From Costus lasius (lineage: Eukaryota > Streptophyta > Magnoliopsida > Zingiberales > Costaceae): DNA of 64,000 nt. Positions 56,234-64,000 of the stretch are shown here, one piece after another. A program made the position numbers and the translations under genes. The notes beneath the pieces were generated by a model. That model saw nothing but the letters and a program-made list of their open reading frames with translations. It searched no databases and had not been told where the DNA came from. How positions within the stretch are numbered: position 1 is the stretch's first letter; every line of letters begins with the position of its first letter. The stretch covers positions 13,437,957 through 13,501,956 of the forward strand of contig CM050450.1 in assembly GCA_027563935.2 (NCBI GenBank), written 5' to 3'.

Positions 56234-56502
56234 GCAGTGGTACCGAAGTTACAACTTGGCATTGCCCAACAAAAAGAAAAAGAATGAAAGAAGGCAGTGG
56301 TACGAAGTTCTGACTTAGCACTGCCACTAAAAGAAGAGAAAGTGATTGAAAAGAAAAGGGCAGTGGTACCGAAGTTGTAACTTGGCACTGCAAACCAGAA
56401 AGAAAAGAAGGCAGTAGTACCGAAGCTACGGCTTGGCACTGCGGAAAAGAAGTAAAAGTGCGGTGGTACCGAAGTCATGAGTAAGGCCTTCACTACCACT
56501 TT
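56234..56502 (+). repeat. Array of five RNA-hairpin units
   Basis: Units at 56234-56265, 56293-56325, 56360-56391, 56411-56442 and about 56459-56500 sit in purine-rich spacers. Units 1-4 read GCAGTG-GTACCG-AAGTT-NN-AACTT-GG-CACTGC: an outer stem GCAGTG/CACTGC and an inner stem AAGTT/AACTT. Unit 4 changes the inner stem to AAGC/GCTT around TACG, a paired substitution. Unit 5 is divergent, with GTGGT pairing to ACCAC further out. Confidence 0.8.
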
Positions 56503-56741
56503 AGAGTTTACCCTTTTTGTGCTTTGAGTGTATTGGTGTCTCATGTGGTAAGGAACTATTTTCTATCAAATATTATCATGCAACTGTTGTTTATAGATTT
56601 AACCTGGATACTCTACTTTTCATCTTGACATCTTTAAAGTCTGTAGTGGTTTGTGCATCCTGTGACTAGCTATAATTACTTCACATTTATAGATCGTTGG
56701 AGAATATAATTGCAGTTGAACAACCCTCATGGAACTTCATT

Positions 56742-56789
56742 TCTTTCTTTTTGCTTGAGGACAAGCAAAGACTTAAGTCGTAGGTATTC
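56742..56789 (+). other. Sequence before 3' LTR (polypurine-tract region)
   Basis: GCTTGAGGACAAGCAAAGAC, a phrase common before the 3' LTR of Athila-type elements, then CTTAAGTCGTAGGTATTC up to the LTR. No long pure purine run is left; it appears mutated. Confidence 0.5.
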
Positions 56790-58800
56790 TGTTGACACAG
56801 ATTTATATAGAGTTTTACACGTCATTTTACTTATGAAATCATGTCTATTTCACGACTCTAAGTCTTATAATTGCCTTCATTTTGATACATCTGTGGAATC
56901 TATACCTATTTCGGTATTTTCGCGTTTTCAGGTCAAAACGACCACAAAGAGAGTAGATTCTGACACTTTTGTGACAGAGGGGCTTGTCTTAACCCAAGAT
57001 GATCCAAACTGGAAGATTTCGGAGTCATCAGGTCCTTTGTTGGAAATCACGACCGGGCCTCGATCAGAATCATGCCCGTGATTGTCGTTATGCCTGAAGC
57101 TAAAACTGATAAAACATGACCGGGTCACGACCAAATTCTCGCCCGTGATCGCGGACCCGCCTATTTCGAAACCGCGATTTTTACTCTGTTTTCTTCAATT
57201 TAACCCTAGGAAAGCTCAAGGCCACCTAGGACTTTTTTCCCCCGTTGACGAAAAGACCTGGAGCAGCCTTTCAGAAGAGAAATCGGCGCAAGGAGTGATG
57301 ATTCCATGAAGAATAGTAGCGGCGGCAGCTTTGCAGGGCATGGGAGTAGGCGCCAGAGTCTTCTTTCGGCTGAGCAAAGAAAGTAACCGCAGAGCCCTTT
57401 TTGCAGGGTATGGGAAGGAGAAAAAGATGCAGGATGAGAGGAGATAAAAGGGAGAAGAGAGGATCATTCAAGGATCGCTCGGCAGAGAGATCACGCATGG
57501 AGAACTTGTGTTTGCAAAGGAGGAGAAGAAGCCGCGCATCAGGTAACATTGAAGACTCTTCTTGCGCAGAATATCTTTGGACTGATTTTGTAAAGGAAGG
57601 TCTTGGGAATACACCTGATTCTTATTGAGTTCATTGTCAAATCTTAGTAGAACCTTTTAAGATCTTTCCTTCCTCTTGTAATAGCTGCATAGACTTACTC
57701 ATGTATGAGATGATTAATGTTGTTGTTCACGCTTTCACCATGAGAATGCTTGGCTAAACACTAATTCAGGATGTGGGGTAGCCCTTGATGATTTACTAGT
57801 TGTGATAGTTAAGTTTATTAGCCAAAGTCCTTGCTTGGCCTTGTGTGTGTGCATTGCCTGCGTTACCCGGAAGGATATGCTCGTACCTCTAATCCCTCGG
57901 ATGAGGTTTGTAAATCAGCTTTTCTAGGAGTTTACTCGCTTGCATAGCTGTACTTACCAGTAGGATTAAAGAAAAGCATTATCCGGAAAGGTAAACTTAA
58001 GCCTTGAGTTGCAAGGGTGAGGTTTGTTAATCGGATCTAGAGGAGAAAACTTGCCCGCTAGACTGTACTCACTTAGGGAAATACCAAGGTGAGGTTTGTA
58101 AATCAGATCTCCGGAAGAAAAACTCGCTCGCAGATTCGTACTTGCTTGTGTGATTGTAGGGAGCTTAGACGCGTTGGAGAGACTCTAGTCCAACCATGCG
58201 TCCGACCCATTTAGTTGAGGGTTTATCCATTTCGTTGGTGTGCTATGCCTACACTACTCGAAAGGGAGTGTTTGAGCCTTTAAGTCGTCTTGAGTGAGGT
58301 TGTTAATCAGCATCTCTAGGAGTTTTTACTCGCTTGTGGATCTGTACTTACTTGAAGGGATTATAAGGAGCTTAGACGCGTCGGAGAGACTCTAGTCCAA
58401 CCACGCGTCAGAACCCTACAGATTGGACCAATAACCTAATCTATGTGAATAGACAAGATTATTGGAGGGGAGCTACCTATGTGACAAGGAAGTTGTGCCC
58501 CCTTGAACTAGACAGGACATCGGCAGTAGAGTTTAACTATTCAACTGTAAGGAGTCAAAGTGGTGAACCCATATCCTGATACATCTCCACATTAAAATCC
58601 TCTCGTGTGATTTCCTCTGTTTACATTCCTGCACTTTAATTATTTCATTATCTTAAACTTCACAAATTTCGGCATTATCTAGCTAGTCATTTCGAGATCT
58701 GTCGGTAATTTCCCATTAGTCCCTGTGGGATCGATATTTTATTACTTCAATAGACTCGTGCACTTGCGGAAAACGCCTACTATATGTGTGGGCGCTATCA
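56790..58800 (+). repeat. 3' LTR of inner element (2011 bp)
   Basis: TGTTGACACAG to GGCGCTATCA, colinear with the 5' LTR over its full length. Same four GAGGTTTGT-type units (57903, 58019, 58091 and about 58296). Confidence 0.92.
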
Positions 58801-58857
58801 TCTCTGTGGTTCGATATCTTTTTATTACCTCGAGTATCCGTGCACTTGCAGACTACA
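58801..58857 (+). repeat. End of the left LTR of the outer element
   Basis: Starts with the second TCTCT and ends GTGCACTTGCAGACTACA, the same terminal bases as the right LTR (61911-61917). Confidence 0.75.
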
Positions 58858-58890
58858 ACAAGTTTTTGGCGCCATTACCAGGGACCTTAG
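58858..58890 (+). promoter_or_regulatory. Primer-binding site of outer element
   Basis: TTGGCGCCATTACCAGGGAC after the LTR end: tRNA-Asp-type, three mismatches from the tRNA complement. Confidence 0.7.
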
Positions 58891-59078
58891 ATTTGTTAAT
58901 ACCAAAATAGTTGTTAGTATTGCTAGACTATGTTTTATTTATTTTAGATTTAACTTTATTTTCTATTTTTGCAGGTTTTGGATTTTCACAAGTTGTGACA
59001 GAACTGTGATTTCTGAAATTTTAGAATTTGCTTGTGTTATGTGTTTTTTATATTTTGACAAAAAAAAATTCTGATTGA

Positions 59079-60168
59079 TTGGTGTTGGATAATCTTTCTG
59101 TTCTTGATAAATTTGAAGATATGTCTTTTAATCACAACTCCTGGGCAACTGAAAGTGGTGAGGTATATATGCCACAAGATAAGTATAGAGATGATTCATT
59201 GTGCACTCTTGCAGATAAATTAAAATTACACTCTTATATGCATCCTTCTAGGACATCTTATTCTTCTATTAGATGTGATATTTGTGGATGTTTTGATCAT
59301 TATATTTCTGATTGCCAATTTTAACTCATCCAAATCATGTTTCTGAACCATACTTTGAGGATACTAAAAAATCTAGGTTAAAACCCATGCTTGAAAATTT
59401 TATGACAAATCGAAATAAGGAAATTGAAGATCTTAAGGGGATAGTTAGTCAGCTTGCTTCTCAAGTAGGATCTTTAACAGCTCATAAGAAAATTTGGGAA
59501 ACCCAGATAGTACAACAAGCTTGTTCATTTGAGTTTGATTTGGAAATTGAGAAAATTGATTTAGAAAAATCCCTTTTTGATTTTGATTGTTTTGAAATTA
59601 ATTCTTTTGTGAACATTAATGAATCTCACTCTGATTTTAATGATTGTAAAATTGATTCATTTGATAATTTTATGGAAAAATTTGAAAAAATTGATTTTGA
59701 AAAATCCCCTATTGATTCTAGTGATAATGATGAAATTGATTCTTTTGATAATATATTATTTATGGTTAAATCTGATTCTTGTAATGTGAGATTGATTCTT
59801 TTGATTTTTCTGATCATGAATTATTTGTGGAAAAGCATGAGGAAATTGATTTTGAAAAGTCTTATTTTGATTTTGATGATAATCTTGAAATTGATAAATT
59901 ATTTGATGATGGACATAAAGAATTTGAAAAGGATTTAAAAATTATGAACACTGTTGAATCTCACTCTGATGTTTTGCCCATATCTTCTGATTTATTTGAA
60001 AAATTATGCTTTATTGAAGAACCTAATGTGAGACAGAAAGACTATTTTGATGATCCAATACTTGAATCTTTTGATGAAAGTCCTATTGCAATTAAAGATA
60101 TAATTTTGAAGAAAGGACTAATGATTTTGTTTTCTAATAAATATAGGAAGATCATTGAATATCCTTAG
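59079..60168 (+). pseudogene. Chimeric Gag-like protein with acidic repeats (outer element)
   Basis: Open pieces: 59079-59324, 59312-59938, 59827-60168. The first ends in a complete CCHC knuckle (CDICGCFDHYISDC). The second starts with a coiled coil and an ETQIVQQA segment matching the Gag end of the inner element. Instead of protease there follow repeats rich in Asp, Glu, Phe, Ser and Ile: units like KIDFEKS-DFD-EIDSFDN recur about five times, drifting between frames. One frameshift lies near 59790. No pol domain. Possibly a structural protein of a parasite element; function unknown. Confidence 0.6.
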
Positions 60169-60380
60169 AGTGAAGTTGAAAATATTGATTTTAATTTCTG
60201 CATATTTGAGAAAGCCACGTTGATCATGATTTACATGAATTTTTAGATAGTTGGATTAGTGGCTAAACTTTTAGGACAATGGAAATGCAGAAAATTACAT
60301 GCTATTTACTACGGTACTAATCCACCTGCTTCACCATGATATTTGAGTTTTGGTCAAGCTATGGACCTAAAAATTAGCGC

Positions 60381-60404
60381 TTCTTGGAAGGCAACCCAAG
60401 CACT
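60381..60404 (+). other. Conserved post-coding stem-loop (outer copy)
   Basis: CTTGGAAGGCAACCCAAG, with one G-to-A change in the left arm relative to the inner element's copy, in the same GCGCTTC context. It lies after the last coding region although pol is absent. Confidence 0.65.
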
Positions 60405-60535
60405 CTTTCTTTCCTTTTATTTTTGTTTTTTTGCTTTTGTTTTAGTTATTTGTGCACTAACTTTTTCTTTTTCTCTTTGTAGGTAATTCCAGATTGATTT
60501 TTTTGTGATAAGCGGCAATCTTTGAATTTTTAGCA

Positions 60536-61917
60536 AAATTACGGTAGTGTCGTAATGATTTTTACAGTACCATAATTCTTTTACGGTACTACCGTGACAT
60601 ATTTTATCACCCGTAATTTTGGTCCCTTTTAATCCAGAAGGTTTTACCTATTTTACGGCACCGCCGTAATGATTTTCACAGTACCATAATTTCAAGCGGA
60701 TTTCTTACCGAGACTTCAGAGATTTCAGAGGCAATTACGACACTACCGTAATATACCTTACGGTGCCGTAATTCGGAATAGATTCCATACAGAAGATTTC
60801 GCAGCAATTACGGCACGCTGAGAGCCGTAGAGGCCACCTCAGGCCGCGATTTTCTCAAGGAAGCTTCGCCTGGAGGAGGAGAGGATACCCTAGAAGTTTC
60901 GGAGCGAAAGGAGATCAATCGGAGGAGAAATCAACGAAAGAGTGGGTGCCGGCACTGTTCACTCGCAAAATTACGGGGTGTAATTTTCATTACAACCCGG
61001 TTTTGTAACTTCTACCCTTTCTCTTTGATTTCTAATCGTTCTAAACTATGATTTATTGTAATTCTTCTACCATGCTAGCTTAGACACTTTATGGGACATG
61101 AGGTCTAATGCTCTTTAATTTTTATGACTAGATGATTTTTATTTTGTCATGATAATTTTACTATGATAATTTTACTTATGTGATGAACATCTTTAATTCT
61201 CTGAAGATTCATATTGTTAGCATGTTTTAGAGTTTTCGCGATATGGACCGAGAGATGATTTGCTTGAGAACTTGGAACCCTAAAATTGAATGTTATAAAC
61301 TCATCGTAAGAAATTAGGTTTGTCTTATCTCTCAATTTTAGAAGTACAATGACATGTTAATAATCTGAATTTAGGATCGAGTTAATGTGATAAACATGAT
61401 GATACTGTGAGAGATCAAGTATCAGATAGTTGGAGAACTATAAGTAGGACATGTGTTGAGATTCGGATGCACGAGAGTGATCCTTGAGTTTCCACTTGAG
61501 ATGATTGACTTAGAATTCGGATGCACGAGAGTGATTCTTGAGTTCTTTGTTGATGATTTACTTATTTTTAGCATTGAATAAATCTTGCACGAGAGTGAGG
61601 ATTGGTTCTTTGTATGATTGTCTGCGCGAGAGCGAGATGATCTCTTTATGAAGTAAATTATGTCTTTATCATAATAAGATTAGATTGACGAACACATATT
61701 TATATTTAGTCATAGAAATTAAGGTGGATAAAACCCTAGTCTCAGTTTCTCCCTCAGATATTTAGTTTACTTTTCGATTGTACTTTCATCATATTTGATT
61801 TGCTTAGCTAGTGAGAAAATTACTATTTGATACTTAACATGCAGGTCTCTTTAATTTAATATCTTAATTATTATTTTGAATATTCGTGCATTTACGGACT
61901 ACAATTTACAGACTACA
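60536..61917 (+). repeat. Right LTR of the outer element, 5'-truncated
   Basis: Homology with the left LTR starts in the ATTACGG palindrome zone (about 60540). About 210 bp present in the left LTR (43997-44213) are missing here at GGCACGCTGAGAG (60810). The rest is colinear to the end GACTACA. The canonical LTR start is not found, so the boundary with the internal region has been deleted or rearranged. Confidence 0.65.
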
Positions 61918-62029
61918 ATAGTGAGTACTCAATGGTCGTCCTTCTTATGAAATCTGACTCTTGCCGCTCCCTCAGATGTCTCCTCCAATTTTACACCTTA
62001 TCGACTGTTGGCTAATTGACTGCATGCAG

Positions 62030-62202
62030 GCTTTTGCTGAGATCTACCGAACTGGTTCGACACGGTCGACTGGGACAACGTAGAGGAAAATGTGAAACGG
62101 GGCAAGCTCCAATATCGTGCTGCGTCGAGTGGGAGCGTGATAGATGTCAGCACTACGCGCGACACCACATCTGAATTTTTGGCAATTTTCGCGCTCGAAT
62201 AA
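62030..62202 (+). pseudogene. JIP23: JIP23 copy 4, exon 2
   Basis: Preceded by intron sequence (GTGAGTACTC at 61921, acceptor TGCATGCAG ending 62029). Reads AFAEIY, a 1-bp deletion, then the ENVKRGKLQYRAAS, SGSVIDV and RDTTSEFLAIFALE blocks and a TAA at 62200-62202. It belongs to exon 1 at 43045-43460. The GTGAGT donor is better than the GTGCG of the other copies. Confidence 0.85.
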
Positions 62203-62392
62203 GACACTTGTTGCTGTTCCAGCTACAGCTGCGGATTTATTTTAAAAAACTGTGTGAATATTGTGAATAAGATTGAGATCTCTATCGACATTCACGGTGC
62301 TGCCGGGAACTCATAATTGTATCATCTTAATTTATTTTAAGGCATGCATTTGAGAACCCAAAATTTTGATCTGCTTCTACTGCTTAAAGATC

Positions 62393-62450
<58 letters not shown>

Positions 62451-62498
62451 CAACACAACATTTCATTATTATTAACCTTCATAAGTGAGATTTAAATA

Positions 62499-62543
<45 letters not shown>

Positions 62544-63036
62544 AAAAATTTTAATTAATCCTTGAATTATAAAAAAGAAAAACCATGTGTAGATACGGAT
62601 AAATTCATTAGGATTTTTGTTGTCATAAGTATTAATTTTTTTAAAAAAATATTTACTAGTATTTTAAATATATGGATTGGTTATTTCCCTATTCAACATA
62701 TATAACACTCTTTTTTTAAAAAAAAATAATATTTTATTGTTGATAGAATAATCTATAAATGCTATAATCGTTTATGTATTAATTTATAGCATATTGTTGT
62801 TAATAAATTATAATCCAATCCATTTTATTATCCTAATAGGCACTGCATTTGCAAGTTGTAGCTCTAAATTAAACACAAGTTTAGGCATTTTACTAAGCAT
62901 TTACATTTTTATAAAAGTATAAAATAGAAAAGATAGAGGTCTAAGGGCAAGAATAATAGATAAGGGTAAAGCTCTAAATCTGATAAAGGGTATTCAAATA
63001 AAAGAGTAATTTGGTGAAATATTAATTTTTTTAATT
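62203..63036. other. 3' flank of JIP23 copy 4, start of the next tandem unit
   Basis: AT microsatellites at about 62398-62450 and 62502-62540. The stretch 62530-62895 repeats 42360-42730 (GTTGATAGAATAATCTATAAA, GCAAGTTGTAG). No gene. Confidence 0.6.
62398..62450. repeat. (AT)n microsatellite
   Basis: About 50 bp of TA dinucleotides; a second run lies at 62502-62540. Confidence 0.97.
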
Positions 63037-64000
63037 TATAGATGATAAATTTTTTTTTGTCCTGCTGATCTTAGAGTGTTATCTAATATGCAAAGAATTT
63101 TACAGTGCTTTGAAGCCATTTCTAGTTTGAAAATCAATTTCATAAAAAGTTCGTTAATTGGAATCAATGTAAGAAATGAACTTTCACAATAAGAGGCAAA
63201 GATGCTTTCGTGCAAAATTGAAACCCTATCTTTTACATATCTATGGTTACCTTTAGATGCGCCACCTAGAAGATTATCAACTTGGTCTCCTGTGATAGAA
63301 AGAGTAGAAAGAAAATTGGTCTTATGGAAAGGAAGCCTAACCTCTATGGCAAGAAGACTTGTTTTGATTAAAACAGTGTTGGCTAATCTACCTCTCTATT
63401 TTATGTCCTTATTTAAAATGTCACATCAGTTACTAAAAGAATAAATAGAATTATGAGAATTTTTCTATGGAGTGATAAAAAATGGTAGATTTTTAAGTAA
63501 AGTAAGCTGGAATGAGGTTTGTTGTGGCTATGAAGAAGGTGAATTTGATATTTATACAATTAATACTAGAAATTCAGCATTACTATTCAAATGGATTTGG
63601 CGGCTACATCAAAATCATCATGAAATGTGGTAAGATTTGATTAGAAGCAAATACATTTTCAATTACCATAACTTATTACCTAAAGCAAGAGACCCTCCTA
63701 TCTCTCCATTTGGGATGCTATTCAAAAAGTCTTCTTCAATCTTTGTTGGGACTTTATTTCAAAGAACATGGAAATGAAGGTAGGAGATGGGCACTTTTGT
63801 TCTTTTTGGAATGATCATTAGGGTAGAGATAAAACTCTAGCTGAAAAGTTCCCAAGACTTAATTACTCTTAATAAGGAAGCAAAGATAATACATAAGAGC
63901 ATATGCGAAGATACTAGTTGGGTTTGGATGTTTGCATGACGGAGAAATCTATACATATGGGAAATTCATGAATTTGACTTACTCAAAAATATTATAACTT
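63037..64000 (+). pseudogene. LINE (L1-type) reverse transcriptase 3' fragment
   Basis: Text typical of plant L1 reverse transcriptase after the catalytic Asp-Asp: LRVLSNMQRILQCFE, SSLKINFIKSSLIGIN, YLWLPLDAPPR, LVLWKGSLTSMARRLVLIKTVLANLP and FMSLFKM. Stops and frameshifts are frequent (near 63190, 63441, 63480, 63630). It is 5'-truncated, which is usual for LINEs, and runs off the window. Confidence 0.82.

Larger units (their letters stand above)
45246..58800 (+). mobile_element. Inner retroelement: Athila-like Ty3/gypsy element (13.55 kb)
   Basis: Complete element with both LTRs, inserted in the left LTR of the outer element. A perfect 5-bp target-site duplication TCTCT lies at 45241-45245 and 58801-58805. 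Order: LTR, tRNA-Asp primer site, gag, protease, reverse transcriptase/RNase H, integrase, conserved stem-loop, third (env-position) region, hairpin array, LTR. Athila assignment rests on the DLGA protease motif, FMDD in the reverse transcriptase, the extra region after pol, and the primer site. All coding regions are broken by stops or frameshifts, so it is not autonomous now. Confidence 0.9.
43468..61917 (+). mobile_element. Outer retroelement: non-autonomous Athila/Tat-like LTR element (18.45 kb with nested insert)
   Basis: Begins TGATGACACC and ends GACTACA. The flanks ATAGG (43463-43467) and ATAGT (61918-61922) are a 5-bp target duplication with one mismatch. The left LTR is 43468-45245 plus 58801-58857 and is split by the inner element. 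The internal region, 58858-60535, has a tRNA-Asp-type primer site, a Gag-like fragment and no protease, reverse transcriptase or integrase. The right LTR lacks the TGATGACACC start and has about 210 bp missing inside relative to the left one. It depended on other elements for movement. Confidence 0.75.

Overview
This is a plant nuclear genomic window. The evidence is GT-AG introns, AT-rich intergenic DNA with long (AT)n runs, plant LTR retrotransposons primed by tRNA-Asp, MITEs, and plant gene families. The GC-rich coding exons set in AT-rich DNA suggest a monocot. A Zingiberales-like genome is my guess, not something the sequence proves.

The backbone is a much-eroded tandem cluster of genes for 23-kDa jasmonate-induced protein (JIP23) on the + strand. 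Four recognisable copies (about 3.3, 13.7-16.8, 26.6 and 43.0/62.0 kb) share a two-exon structure; an 81-bp intron is measurable in three of them. Two exon-2 crumbs lie at 10.68 and 29.59 kb. All four carry at least one lesion. Copies are separated by repeated flanking blocks: a jasmonate-type promoter with G-boxes upstream, and downstream an unidentified leader-plus-exon segment ('segment X') in four copies. The cluster therefore grew by segmental duplication.

Two other host genes are visible, both on the - strand. A CYP84A-type cytochrome P450 (ferulate/coniferaldehyde 5-hydroxylase family, 32.9-35.1 kb) is a pseudogene with a lost N-terminus, a solo LTR inside an exon and an in-frame stop. 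An RESPONSE TO LOW SULFUR (LSU) gene at 38.40-38.70 kb is the only gene here that looks intact.

Most remaining sequence is mobile DNA, and many boundaries can be fixed by target-site duplications (TSDs). 4488-9927 is a 5.4-kb solo LTR holding a hAT-like element and a second solo LTR. 13814-16253 is a Mutator-like element with its own nested solo LTR, sitting in JIP23 exon 1. 16785-17143 is a Mutator-type MITE. Three hAT-like elements have TAGGGGTGTGCA ends, and three Tourist-like MITEs lie at 27.4-29.4 kb. A Tekay-like chromovirus fragment lies at 18.7-19.6 kb. A 1.75-kb fold-back lies at 40.2-41.9 kb. JIP23 copy 4 is split at its intron donor by an 18.45-kb composite: a non-autonomous Athila/Tat-like element interrupted in its left LTR by a 13.55-kb Athila-like element with 2.0-kb LTRs. 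A LINE fragment runs off the right edge.

The most interesting signals are in the two large retroelements: an array of RNA hairpins with compensatory base changes (56.23-56.50 kb), palindrome clusters in the LTRs, a stem-loop shared by both elements after the last coding region, and a chimeric Gag-like protein with acidic repeats. No computation was run; identities are by eye.
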